Shown here: one piece after another, positions 8,358 to 16,261 of the stretch | Layout of the letters: the number at the start of each line of letters is the position of its first letter | Position numbering within the stretch: position 1 is the stretch's first letter | DNA from: Rikenellaceae bacterium UBA1749 | Lineage (GTDB): Bacteria > Bacteroidota > Bacteroidia > Bacteroidales > Rikenellaceae | Assembly (NCBI GenBank): GCA_002315675.1 | Contig: DCHP01000074.1 | Coordinates: forward strand, 1-16,479 | DNA length: 16,479 bases | Direction of reading: 5' to 3' | Notes under the pieces: generated by a model | What the model was told of the DNA's origin: nothing | Seen by the model: the letters and a program-made list of their open reading frames with translations, nothing else | Databases searched by the model: none | Made by a program: the position numbers and the translations under genes

Positions 8358-10886
8358 ATGAAAAAAATAATTATTGGGTTATTGATGATCGCTTCTGCAT
8401 TATCAAGTTATGGACAGGATGTCTGGAAAGATGAAACCAGGCCGGTTGATGAGAGAGTCAGTGATTTGCTGTCAAAGATGACGGTCAATGAAAAGATTGA
8501 TTTGCTTCGTTCTGTTTCCCCTGAAAATAAAAGACTGGGAATAGATAAATACTATCATGGAAATGAGGCCCTGCATGGGATAATACGTCCAGGCCGTTTC
8601 ACTGTATTTCCTCAGGCAATAGCACTTGCATCCATGTGGGATGTTGATTTCCTGTATGAAGTTGCTTGTGCTATTTCAGATGAAGCCAGAGGTAAATGGA
8701 ATGAACTGGAACAGGGTAAACTACAGACAAGTCTGTTTACGGACCTTCTGACTTTCTGGTCTCCGACAATAAACATGGCCAGAGATCCAAGATGGGGAAG
8801 GACTCAGGAAACATATGGTGAGGACCCTTTCCTTGCAGGAGTTCTTGGGACAGCTTTTGTGAAGGGACTTCAGGGAAATGATCCAAGATATCTTAAAGTT
8901 GTATCTACACCCAAGCATTTTGCCTGTAACAATGAAGAACATAATCGTTTTTCATGCAACGCGAACATCAGTGAGAAACAGCTTCGGGAATATTATCTTG
9001 CAGCCTATGAGGCTTGTGTAAAGGAGGGGCATGCAGAGTCCATTATGGCATCATATACATCAATAAACGGTGTGCCGTCTTGTTGTAATCCATGGCTTTT
9101 GAACAAAGTGTTAAGGGAAGACTGGGGGTTTGAAGGATATGTAGTGTCGGACTGCAGTGGTGTAGCTCAAATCGTCAATTCGCATAAATTTGTCAAGACA
9201 CCTGAGACTGCCGCAACTCTTGCAATTAAAGCAGGTCTGGATCTGGAATGCGGGGATAATATTTATATAGGACCGCTTATGAAGGCCTACGAAATGGGTA
9301 TGGTCTCAGAAGATGATATCAACCTGGCGGCGAGAAGAATTCTGACAGCCAGAATGAAACTCGGCATTTTTGATGGAGAGAAGAATAATCCTTATAGAAA
9401 GATAGAGCCTTCAGTAATCGGATGTCAGAAACATCAGGATCTTGCCATGGAGGCAGCAAGAAAGTCTATAGTTCTTCTTAAGAATGACAACAGGATTCTT
9501 CCTATCAATCTTAGTAAAATCAAATCCATAGCTGTAGTAGGCAATAATGCAGCACATCCTGAGTTCGGTGGCTATAGCGGTATCCCGACAGTAGAACCTG
9601 TATCCGTTCTTAAAGGACTTCAGGATGCAAGCAATAACAATGTTAAGATTAATTATGTGCAGTGGAAGTCCTCGAGTGATGAAACTGATTTTGTTGAAGC
9701 TAAATACTTTCCTGAAGGTATAAAGGCCCGCTATTTTTCAGGAATGGATTTCAATACTCTCCGCCTTGAAAGAAATGAACCATATATATTCTTTGAACCA
9801 GCCAACCAGGCACCTGACCCTAATATTCCGGTTGACAATATGTCTGCTATATGGACCGGGAATATTGTTCCTGATGTAACAGGTGAATATATATTCAATG
9901 TTAAGGTATCAGGGGAAAAACTAAGTTTCTATATTGATGGCAAGAAGATCAATAATGATACAGTCAGGCTTTCATATATGCCTGTTAAACTTCAGGCAGG
10001 TAAATCATATGATCTTAAGGTCGAGTATAGACTAAGAAGAGATGTCAATGCCATAGTTTCCCTTAAATGGAAAAAACCGGAAAATAACATGGTAAATAAC
10101 GGAAATAATCTCTTTGCCGAAGCCTGTGCTGCTGCGGCAAAAAGTGATATTGTTGTTGCAGTAATGGGAATCAATAGAAACTATGAGGATGAAGGAAAGG
10201 ACAGGGATTATCTAACTCTTCCTCAGGAACAACAGGAATTTCTGAAGGCCATCTACAAAGTCAACAGGAATGTCGTTCTTGTTGTCGTAGCCGGTAGTTC
10301 TATGGCGATAAACTGGGAAAATGAAAATCTTCCGGCTATCGTTGAAGCCTGGTATGGCGGAGAATTTGGCGGTGCAGCCATAGCAGATGTCCTTCTTGGA
10401 AAATATAACCCTGCAGGCCGTCTTCCTCTTACTTTTTACAAAGGTATCGAGCAACTTCCTGCATTTGATGACTACGATATAACCAAGGGACGTACTTATA
10501 AATATTTCAAGGGTGAACCTATTTATCCATTCGGATATGGTCTTAGCTATACTTCCTTTGACTACAGTAATCTTATAGTGAAGGAAAACGAATCCGATGT
10601 TACTGTCAGTTTCAAGGTCAGAAATACAGGTAAGATGGCCGGTGACGAAGTTTCTCAGGTATATGTCAGACTAAAGGACTATGAAGGTGAGTCTCCTAAC
10701 AGGGAACTTAAAGGTTTCAAGCGTATCAGTCTTGCAAAAGGTGAAACTAAAGATGTTTCCATTACTATTTCTAAACAGCAATTGCGTTTTTGGAGTGATG
10801 AAAAGAAGTGTTTTGTCCAGACATCACTTCTTCCTGAAATATTTGTAGGTTCTTCATCTTCCGATATAAGACTTCATCAGAAGTAG
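8358..10886 (+). CDS. Secreted glycoside hydrolase family 3 protein with PA14 insert (beta-xylosidase/beta-glucosidase type)
   Basis: This enzyme removes terminal beta-linked sugars from plant-type oligosaccharides and probably acts in the periplasm. The 842-residue product starts with a signal peptide, MKKIIIGLLMIASALSSYG, likely cleaved before Q20. There is no lipobox cysteine. The GH3 N-terminal barrel spans about 25-345, with KHFACNNEEHNRF around 186-198 and the nucleophile D265 in GYVVSDCSGV. The GH3 C-terminal sandwich begins near 365 and is split by a PA14 domain at about 448-575 (EGIKARYFSG through SLKWKKPE). It resumes with MGINRNYEDEGKDRDYLTLP, where E610 or E612 is the likely acid/base. 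A fibronectin III-like domain closes the protein (about 745-835). VSDC rather than VSDW near the nucleophile is common in GH3 xylosidases, so xylosidase is my leaning. The ATG at 8358 is preferred over an earlier in-frame TTG at 8334, which lies inside the repeat and would bury the signal peptide. No SusC/SusD genes are adjacent. Confidence 0.9.
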   Translation: MKKIIIGLLMIASALSSYGQDVWKDETRPVDERVSDLLSKMTVNEKIDLLRSVSPENKRLGIDKYYHGNEALHGIIRPGRFTVFPQAIALASMWDVDFLYEVACAISDEARGKWNELEQGKLQTSLFTDLLTFWSPTINMARDPRWGRTQETYGEDPFLAGVLGTAFVKGLQGNDPRYLKVVSTPKHFACNNEEHNRFSCNANISEKQLREYYLAAYEACVKEGHAESIMASYTSINGVPSCCNPWLLNKVLREDWGFEGYVVSDCSGVAQIVNSHKFVKTPETAATLAIKAGLDLECGDNIYIGPLMKAYEMGMVSEDDINLAARRILTARMKLGIFDGEKNNPYRKIEPSVIGCQKHQDLAMEAARKSIVLLKNDNRILPINLSKIKSIAVVGNNAAHPEFGGYSGIPTVEPVSVLKGLQDASNNNVKINYVQWKSSSDETDFVEAKYFPEGIKARYFSGMDFNTLRLERNEPYIFFEPANQAPDPNIPVDNMSAIWTGNIVPDVTGEYIFNVKVSGEKLSFYIDGKKINNDTVRLSYMPVKLQAGKSYDLKVEYRLRRDVNAIVSLKWKKPENNMVNNGNNLFAEACAAAAKSDIVVAVMGINRNYEDEGKDRDYLTLPQEQQEFLKAIYKVNRNVVLVVVAGSSMAINWENENLPAIVEAWYGGEFGGAAIADVLLGKYNPAGRLPLTFYKGIEQLPAFDDYDITKGRTYKYFKGEPIYPFGYGLSYTSFDYSNLIVKENESDVTVSFKVRNTGKMAGDEVSQVYVRLKDYEGESPNRELKGFKRISLAKGETKDVSITISKQQLRFWSDEKKCFVQTSLLPEIFVGSSSSDIRLHQK

Positions 10887-10919
10887 AAGGATTCTGAGAT
10901 AATCAAAATTTTCAAGAAA

Positions 10920-10958
10920 GCAGGAGGCAAACATCTATGAATAGTGTTTACCTCCTGC
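10920..10958. terminator. Hairpin terminator between convergent genes
   Basis: GCAGGAGGCAAACA (10920-10933) pairs with TGTTTACCTCCTGC (10945-10958) in a 14-pair stem with one C-A mismatch and an 11-base loop. It lies 33 bases after the GH3 stop and 40 bases after the convergent minus-strand gene, so it can serve both. There is no long T run on the plus side. On the minus strand it is followed by TTTCTTGAAAATTTTG, which better resembles a terminator tail. Confidence 0.7.
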
Positions 10959-10998
10959 TCGTCTGTATACCGGGGGAACATCATCTTCTGATTTCAGA

Positions 10999-11370
10999 CT
11001 ATCTTCTAATCTCAAAATGCTGGTTGTGTACCCGGTTGTCTCTGAAAATCACGATGTGGTGGGGCAGGTGAATGGTTAAGATGTTCATTCCAGGTCGGTT
11101 GGCGTGCCAGAACTTTTTGTCTTCCACTGTCTTGAATGGTTTTTTGATGATGCTAATATATGCATCTGAATTAAGTGCTTCTTCTGCGGAGTCTGTTACC
11201 TGAACTTTTTTTTCCGGATAACGGTCAATAGTCATTTTACATATGTCACCCTTGACTATTACTACTTCCCTAACATATGAATATAAATACGGTGAATGAA
11301 TGCCATGCCCTCTATAATGTCTGGCTTTAATAAAATGATTCAGATATGTAACAAATCTTGACCTATTCAT
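10999..11370 (-). CDS. Shrunken methyltransferase-like protein lacking the SAM-binding core
   Basis: The 123-residue product begins MNRSRFVTYLNHFIKARHY and continues with GHGIHSPYLYSYVREVV (21-37). That segment is the N-terminal signature of a Bacteroidota family of class I SAM-dependent methyltransferases, whose members are about 240-260 residues. The last part (ISIIKKPFKTVEDKKFW, then NILTIHLPHHIVIFRDNR, ending NQHFEIRR) resembles that family's C-terminus, where a strand pair and a KQHF-IR ending are typical. What is missing is the roughly 120-130 residue middle with the glycine-rich SAM motif and acidic residues. Methyl transfer is therefore not expected. It may be a decayed gene with an in-frame internal deletion, or a retained short protein with another role. 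The frame is intact from ATG to TAG. It lies 31 bases downstream of the flavoprotein gene and is probably co-transcribed. The family assignment rests on my recall of the two conserved ends. Confidence 0.6.
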   Translation of the reverse strand: MNRSRFVTYLNHFIKARHYRGHGIHSPYLYSYVREVVIVKGDICKMTIDRYPEKKVQVTDSAEEALNSDAYISIIKKPFKTVEDKKFWHANRPGMNILTIHLPHHIVIFRDNRVHNQHFEIRR

Positions 11371-11401
11371 TATTATACGAATAATTTGTATTAAAAGGCA
11401 C

Positions 11402-12649
11402 TTAATTCCGCTTCATTATGGAATCTGAAGCCAGTGCAGCTGTTGACAGTGCAAGCTGGATGTTGTATCCACCGGTGCGGGCATCAATATCCATAACCTC
11501 TCCTGCGAAGTATAGTCCCGGACAGATCTTTGATTCCATGGTTCTGGAGTCTATCTCATTTACGTCAACCCCTCCGGCTGTTACTATTGCATATGGAAAA
11601 TCTCCATAGCCTGTAACCGGTAATCTTAGGGATTTAAGTGCTTTTGCAGCAATTTCATATTGGCTTTCAGGAAGATTTACTTTTGGGCTTATCTTGCAGG
11701 AAGCACAGATGGAATTTATCATCTGGCCTGGAATTAATTTACGGAGCAGATCCTTTGCCGTAAGTCCATCCACATTTTCCCGTTTCAGTCTCTCTATTAT
11801 CTGTCTTTTTTCAAGTGCCGGTTTCAGATCAAGAATGACATAGACTTTCTTCTCTTCCAAAATAGCATCAACGGCATGAATACTCTGTGATATTATTGCA
11901 GCACCGGCAATGCCTCTGTCGTTGAATTCAACCTCTCCAAATTCGCTTGATACTGTTTTCCCGTTAATTTCAATTGAGGCATTGACATTTTTCAGCAGTA
12001 TAGGCATTGGCTTGCCCTTGATCTCCAGATGGGTAAGTGAAGGACGTACCGGAATAATTGTATGTCCCAGTTTCCATGCAAAGGCATACCCATCGCCTGT
12101 GGAACCTGTGGAAGGGTAGCTTGCACCACCTGTTGCAATAAGGACATTATCACTATCTATTGATTTTCCATCCTCGCTTTCAACTGAAAATAGCGGATAT
12201 CTGTTCATATTATCATTATCCGTTGAAATTTCATTTCTGGTGATAGATGTAACTTTACAGTTGAATTTAACAGTAACACCAAGCCTTCTCACTTCGTCAA
12301 TCAGTGCCTGGGCAACATCCCATGCCTTGCCGCTTTCAGGGAATATCCTTCCTCCTCTCTCTTCAATGGTTTTGACTCCTAATGATTCGAAGAAGCGAAC
12401 AGTGTCTTCACTTGAAAAATGATCTATGGCAGTTGAAATGAAATCTTGTCCATGAATCATATGTGAGATGAAGTCTTCTTTCCCTCTTGTATTTGTAATA
12501 TTGCATCTTCCCTTTCCTGAAATTCTGAGTTTTCTTCCAGTCTTTTCCATCTTTTCAAGAAGAATGCATGAAAGACCTCTCTTTGCAGCATTGATTGCTG
12601 CAAATAATCCGGCAGGACCACCTCCTATTATGCATAAATCGTATATCAT
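11402..12649 (-). CDS. NAD(P)/FAD-dependent oxidoreductase, BaiN/HI0933 family
   Basis: This is a cytoplasmic flavoprotein of 415 residues. The N-terminal FAD-binding glycine motif is IIGGGPAGLFAA (7-18), followed by LLEK for the ribose contact. The family hallmark SGKGRCNITN is at 44-53. TGGASYPSTGSTGDGYAFA lies in the middle. The C-terminal end has TAGGVDVNEID and GLYFAGEVMDIDARTGGYN, which close the FAD site. HI0933-like proteins are widespread, and most have no assigned reaction. BaiN is implicated in bile acid 7-dehydroxylation in clostridia, but that role should not be carried over. Length and both ends match the family, so the gene appears intact. The 135-base gap upstream (12650-12784) holds no clear promoter; TCTCTTTG on the minus strand at 12672-12665 is one base off the -7 consensus, without a -33 partner. 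Confidence 0.9.
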   Translation of the reverse strand: MIYDLCIIGGGPAGLFAAINAAKRGLSCILLEKMEKTGRKLRISGKGRCNITNTRGKEDFISHMIHGQDFISTAIDHFSSEDTVRFFESLGVKTIEERGGRIFPESGKAWDVAQALIDEVRRLGVTVKFNCKVTSITRNEISTDNDNMNRYPLFSVESEDGKSIDSDNVLIATGGASYPSTGSTGDGYAFAWKLGHTIIPVRPSLTHLEIKGKPMPILLKNVNASIEINGKTVSSEFGEVEFNDRGIAGAAIISQSIHAVDAILEEKKVYVILDLKPALEKRQIIERLKRENVDGLTAKDLLRKLIPGQMINSICASCKISPKVNLPESQYEIAAKALKSLRLPVTGYGDFPYAIVTAGGVDVNEIDSRTMESKICPGLYFAGEVMDIDARTGGYNIQLALSTAALASDSIMKRN

Positions 12650-12784
12650 TCAATTGTCAGAATCCAAAGAGATTTCACTTCTGCTATTTTACTGTTGTTG
12701 TATGGTTAATGCTATGTGCTGTATCCAAGGTGTAATACTAATACTATAGGTCGTCTTGAATGGGTTTACCTGTTGATATGTAAC

Positions 12785-13525
12785 TTACTCAAGTTCCCTA
12801 AGACTTGCGGCTACTCTTCGTGAAGTTGTAACCGGACGCTGGAATTCATCAATTTTTACCTCTCCGCCCATTGAGACGCCATCTTTTCTGTATGTCATTC
12901 CGCTTGGAATGTTTTCACGGGCTGACATGTGGAATTCCACGGCACCTGTCTTTTTCGCCAGATCTTTAATGTTGTTTTCATTGACTCCGCATCCCGGCAT
13001 GATGATAATACGTCCATCAGCCTTCTTTACAAGTTCGGCAATAAGGTCGCTTCCCATCACCGCATTTGCTTTCTGACCTGAAGTAAGGATTCTGTCAAAT
13101 CCAAGGCTGATCAGCTCTTCAAGAGCTTTGAATGGGTCCTTGCATACATCAAATGCCCTATGGAATGTTGTGGATACTCCTTTGGCACATTCCATAAGTT
13201 CCCTGTTCTTCTCGATGTCTATTTCACCGTCAGCAGTCAGACATCCGAATACAACTCCATCTGCTCCAGCTTTCTTTGCAGTTAGGATGTCTTCCTTCAT
13301 CGCTTCAAACTCAATGTCAGAATAAAGAAAGTCCCCGGCTCGTGGCCTTATGATGACATTCATTTTAATGCCTATTGATTTTCGGGTTACCACCATCTCT
13401 CCGTATGACGGGGTGGTGCCACCTTCAGGAATTGCGGCGCATAGTTCAACGCGGTAAGCGCCGCCTTTTTCAGCTTCAATGGAACTTTCAGCGGAGTTCG
13501 CGCATACTTCAATTATTTTTGACAT
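12785..13525 (-). CDS. cutC: CutC family protein (copper homeostasis protein)
   Basis: This is a TIM-barrel protein of 246 residues, against 248 in E. coli CutC. Hallmarks in order are EVCANS (6-11), YRVELCA (24-30), EGGTTPSYG (34-42), IIRPRAGDF (58-66), GADGVVFG (87-94), FHRAFD (121-126) and ILTSGQ (146-151). The C-terminal half has IIIMPGCGVNENNI and EFHMSAR. CutC was first linked to copper tolerance in E. coli, but that role is disputed and no enzymatic reaction is firmly established. Its first 13 bases overlap the end of recX, so it is the last gene of the prmC-recX-cutC operon and is probably translationally coupled. The start ATG at 13525 is fixed by the family N-terminus. Confidence 0.93.
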   Translation of the reverse strand: MSKIIEVCANSAESSIEAEKGGAYRVELCAAIPEGGTTPSYGEMVVTRKSIGIKMNVIIRPRAGDFLYSDIEFEAMKEDILTAKKAGADGVVFGCLTADGEIDIEKNRELMECAKGVSTTFHRAFDVCKDPFKALEELISLGFDRILTSGQKANAVMGSDLIAELVKKADGRIIIMPGCGVNENNIKDLAKKTGAVEFHMSARENIPSGMTYRKDGVSMGGEVKIDEFQRPVTTSRRVAASLRELE

Positions 13526-14094
13526 ATTTTATCAAGTTGGTCGTTAATTTCATCAATATCATACCCTTTGCCGGCGGCAAAAGTAAACAGTTTCCGTCTT
13601 ATTGTGAAAGCGTCATCAGTTGTTCTGATGATTTTGTCATATCGTTTCTTAAGTATTGAATGCAGATTTTCTGTTTCATCACTTTCTTCAATATTCTCAG
13701 AGATTGCACTATCGATATATTCCTTTGGTATACCTTTGAGTATCAATGCCTGAAAGATCCTTCTTTTACTCCATTTCTGAAGAGATGATTTTTCACGTAC
13801 GAAACTATCCGCATATCTTCTTTCATCAATGTATTTATCCTCTTCAAGTTTTGCAATGATCTTTTCTCCTTCTTTTTGGTCTATTCCGAATCTGAAAAGA
13901 GAACGGCGAATGTCACTTTTTGCTCTCTCCATTCTACTGCATGTCCTTTGAAGTGACAGAAGGACCTGATCAGGTGTCTTTTTCTTTGAATTAGCCTCCG
14001 TGCCTGGATTGATGTTAGTGTCATGTCTGCGTTTTTGCCTGCAAGAACTGCTGCTGGAGGATTCTGCGTGATTGATGTCTATTTCTGGCTCCAT
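13513..14094 (-). CDS. recX: Regulatory protein RecX
   Basis: RecX binds RecA filaments and damps recombination and the SOS response. The product is 193 residues. Three-helix repeats are visible: TPDQVLLSLQRTCSRMERAKSD at about 40-61 with LFRFGI after it, then LEEDKYIDERRYADSFVREK (83-102, the most conserved RecX segment), then KWSKRRIFQALILKGIP (107-123). A last repeat ends GYDIDEINDQLDKI. The domain begins only around residue 40. Residues 1-39 are a low-complexity, Ser- and charge-rich extension (ESSSSSS, KKK) not usual in RecX. The ATG at 14094 overlaps the last 16 bases of prmC. No later in-frame ATG precedes the domain, so the extension is probably real, although a non-ATG start closer to residue 40 cannot be excluded. 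Confidence 0.88.
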   Translation of the reverse strand: MEPEIDINHAESSSSSSCRQKRRHDTNINPGTEANSKKKTPDQVLLSLQRTCSRMERAKSDIRRSLFRFGIDQKEGEKIIAKLEEDKYIDERRYADSFVREKSSLQKWSKRRIFQALILKGIPKEYIDSAISENIEESDETENLHSILKKRYDKIIRTTDDAFTIRRKLFTFAAGKGYDIDEINDQLDKICQK

Positions 14095-14963
14095 ATGATT
14101 CTATCCTTTCCGGACATGTCCTTTAATAGGTGAATTTCAGAAAAACCGGCATTGCTGACCTCTTTCATGGTCTCACTGCCGAAATTTTCATTGATTTCAA
14201 AATACAGTCTCCCTCCAGGTCGAAGGTGACTGTATGCGTATCTGCTTATTTCAGTGTAAAATACCAGTGGATTGTCATCGCTTACAAATAGTGCAAGATC
14301 AGGGTCGTGTCTTAGTACATTTGAAGGTATTATAGCTTTATCCCTTTCAGGAATATACGGCGGATTGCTAACAATGATATCCCATTGCATAGTATCTATG
14401 CAAATCTCTGATTTGCGCCTGTCTAGGAAATCGCAGTATGCGAAAGCAACATCAGCATTAAGTCTTCTTGCATTCTCTCTTGCGATTTTAAGTGCTCTTT
14501 TGGAAATATCAACTCCAATGACAGTTGATCCTTTACAGGGATTGGGTAGAAGTAAGGCCAGGCTTGTTGCAATTGCTCCTGTCCCTGTCCCGATATCCAG
14601 AATTGATATCTTACCCTTGCCTTGATTCTGCGATTTGTTGCTATTATGGTCCACGATTAATGAAACGAGTTCCTCAGTTTCTGGTCTTGGAATCAATGTG
14701 CTTTTAGATACTTGGAATCTGTATCCCATGAATTCCTGAAATCCTGTTATGTGCTGTATCGGGATATACCTACATAGTTTATCAATTGCCAGAAAGAATC
14801 CTCGGCCAGGATTCATCTTTTTGTCTGATCCAATAATAAGATCTTCTTTTTTTATCCCGTATTTATCTTCCAGAAGGCGAAGGCACAGGGCTTCAGCTTC
14901 CCTGACTTCGTAGTATTTGGAAAGCTGCTGCTTCCCATATATGTAATAATCCTTCTGTGTCAT
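14079..14963 (-). CDS. prmC: Peptide chain release factor N5-glutamine methyltransferase PrmC (HemK)
   Basis: PrmC methylates the glutamine of the GGQ motif in release factors RF1 and RF2, raising termination efficiency. The 294-residue product has an N-terminal helical domain (1-75) that docks the release factor. GFQEFMGYRFQVSKSTLIPRPETEELV (74-100) is a PrmC signature. SAM motif I is ILDIGTGTGAI at 121-131, VDIS at 151-154, and catalytic NPPY at 200-203, followed by IPERDKAIIPSNVLRHDPDLALF. Length is close to E. coli PrmC (277). It is the first gene of an operon with recX and cutC. A -7-like TAAATTTG lies 12 bases upstream on the minus strand. It is divergent from ribD, a common arrangement in Bacteroidales. 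Confidence 0.96.
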   Translation of the reverse strand: MTQKDYYIYGKQQLSKYYEVREAEALCLRLLEDKYGIKKEDLIIGSDKKMNPGRGFFLAIDKLCRYIPIQHITGFQEFMGYRFQVSKSTLIPRPETEELVSLIVDHNSNKSQNQGKGKISILDIGTGTGAIATSLALLLPNPCKGSTVIGVDISKRALKIARENARRLNADVAFAYCDFLDRRKSEICIDTMQWDIIVSNPPYIPERDKAIIPSNVLRHDPDLALFVSDDNPLVFYTEISRYAYSHLRPGGRLYFEINENFGSETMKEVSNAGFSEIHLLKDMSGKDRIIWSQK

Positions 14964-14974
14964 TGTCTATACGT

Positions 14975-14982
14975 CAAATTTA
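14975..14982 (-). promoter_or_regulatory. Putative -7 box for the prmC-recX-cutC operon
   Basis: Read on the minus strand, 14982-14975 is TAAATTTG, an exact match to TAnnTTTG. No good TTTG lies 19-21 bases upstream. Transcription from here would leave a leader of only about 5 bases before the prmC ATG, so this is tentative. The same octamer serves ribD in the opposite direction at 15047-15054. Confidence 0.35.
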
Positions 14983-15046
14983 GATAAAAACTTCCATTTA
15001 TAGGCCAGTCTAAATAAATCGAGCTGGATTTATAGAGGAAAGATAG

Positions 15047-15054
15047 TAAATTTG
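15047..15054 (+). promoter_or_regulatory. Putative -7 box for ribD
   Basis: TAAATTTG matches TAnnTTTG exactly and lies 18 bases before the ribD ATG, predicting a short leader of about 12 bases. The -33 position reads CTGG, a weak match to TTTG. The short leader leaves no room for an FMN riboswitch, so ribD is not controlled that way here. Confidence 0.45.
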
Positions 15055-15072
15055 CCTTAAATCTTCATTACT

Positions 15073-16137
15073 ATGACTTCTGCAGATGAATTGTATATGA
15101 GACGGGCAATAGAACTCGCTCAGCGTGGTGGATCTCTTGTCTCTCCAAATCCTATGGTAGGTGCTGTTATTGTAAAGGATGGTAAGATTATCGCAGAGGG
15201 ATGGCACAAAAAGTATGGTTTTGCCCATGCGGAGCGTTGTGCTATTGATTCTCTTGAAGATAAGTCGGTGCTTGAGGGTGCAACAATGTATGTTACCCTT
15301 GAACCTTGCTGTCATTATGGTAAAACACCTCCATGTGCAGATTATATTATTGAAAATAAAATATCCAGAGTCTATATCGGTGCTTCTGATCCAAACCCCA
15401 AGGTGTCAGGTGGTGGTGTGCGTAAACTGCTTGATGCTGGGGTGGAAGTTCATACAGATGTGTTAAGGGAAGAATGTGAGCATGTATGCAGATTTTTCCT
15501 GACAGCACAGAGACTTCACAGGCCATACATAATGCTGAAATGGGCTGAATCTTCCGATGGGTATATTGGCGTAAGGCGGAAGGCTAAAAGTGAAGATGAT
15601 GCGGCTAAAAATTCAAACATCTGGTTTACGGGTGAATCAGCAAGGATAAGAGTGCATGAAATGCGCTCGTTGTATGATGCTATTATGGTAGGTACGACAA
15701 CTGTAATAGAGGACAATCCTTCCTTGACTGTCAGAGCTGTTAAAGGTAACAATCCCGTAAGGATAACAATTGACAGAAAGGGAGTGCTTAACAGTGGAAT
15801 GTCCATCTTCTCGAATGAGGCAAAAACCATAGTTTTTTCAGAAAAGGCTTTTGGAAATTATTCCAATTATGATGTTGACATTTTGCATATAGACTTTAGC
15901 CATGATGTGCTTCCCCAGATTCTTTCCACTCTTTTTGAAAGACGTATTCAGTCTCTAATGGTTGAGGGAGGCCGTAAACTGCTGTCTTCATTTATTGAGT
16001 CCAATCTTTTTGATGAAATTAATATTTTCAGGGCATCAAGAACCTCTGATGAAATATTTTCAGGAGTAGATTTTCTTGAAAAGGTTAAATCCCCCCAACT
16101 CAGTTCGTTTGAAAAAGTAAACCTGTTTTTTGAATAA
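15073..16137 (+). CDS. ribD: Bifunctional riboflavin biosynthesis protein RibD (deaminase/reductase)
   Basis: RibD carries out two consecutive steps of riboflavin synthesis: deamination of the diaminopyrimidine formed by GTP cyclohydrolase II, then NADPH-dependent reduction of the ribose side chain. The 354-residue product has the deaminase domain at about 1-145. SPNPMVGAVIV is at 24-34, the zinc ligand H52 and proton-shuttling E54 are in HAERC, and zinc ligands C79 and C88 lie in EPCCHYGKTPPC. The reductase domain (about 150-354) has RPYIMLKWAESSDG at 150-163, YDAIMVGTTTVIEDNPSLTVR at 201-221 and MVEGGRKLLSSF at 296-307. Both active sites appear intact. No other rib genes are nearby; scattered rib genes are usual in Bacteroidales. 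It is divergent from prmC and ends 46 bases before the initiator tRNA, which has its own promoter. Confidence 0.96.
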   Translation: MTSADELYMRRAIELAQRGGSLVSPNPMVGAVIVKDGKIIAEGWHKKYGFAHAERCAIDSLEDKSVLEGATMYVTLEPCCHYGKTPPCADYIIENKISRVYIGASDPNPKVSGGGVRKLLDAGVEVHTDVLREECEHVCRFFLTAQRLHRPYIMLKWAESSDGYIGVRRKAKSEDDAAKNSNIWFTGESARIRVHEMRSLYDAIMVGTTTVIEDNPSLTVRAVKGNNPVRITIDRKGVLNSGMSIFSNEAKTIVFSEKAFGNYSNYDVDILHIDFSHDVLPQILSTLFERRIQSLMVEGGRKLLSSFIESNLFDEINIFRASRTSDEIFSGVDFLEKVKSPQLSSFEKVNLFFE

Positions 16138-16139
16138 TA

Positions 16140-16170
16140 TTTGCAATAATAAAAAATAGCATTACCTTTG
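16140..16170 (+). promoter_or_regulatory. Bacteroides-type promoter for tRNA-fMet
   Basis: TTTG at 16140-16143, a 19-base spacer, and TACCTTTG at 16163-16170 match the Bacteroidota housekeeping promoter at every defined position. The predicted start of transcription, near 16176, is about 8 bases before the tRNA. The promoter begins just after the ribD stop codon. Confidence 0.75.
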
Positions 16171-16183
16171 CACCATAGTTGAT

Positions 16184-16256
<73 letters not shown>

Positions 16257-16261
16257 CTAAG

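Noticed and set aside
309..12745. CTAATACTAT occurring near 306-316 and again near 12737-12746
   Set aside because: A ten-base AT-rich match with no similarity in the flanks, expected by chance in 16 kb of this composition.
12468..12749. Plus-strand open frames opposite the flavoprotein gene and others opposite secA, ribD and prmC
   Set aside because: They mirror the codon structure of strongly supported genes on the other strand and have no motifs of their own.
15001..15072. FMN riboswitch upstream of ribD
   Set aside because: Only about 18 bases separate the promoter -7 box from the start codon, and none of the conserved riboswitch segments is present.
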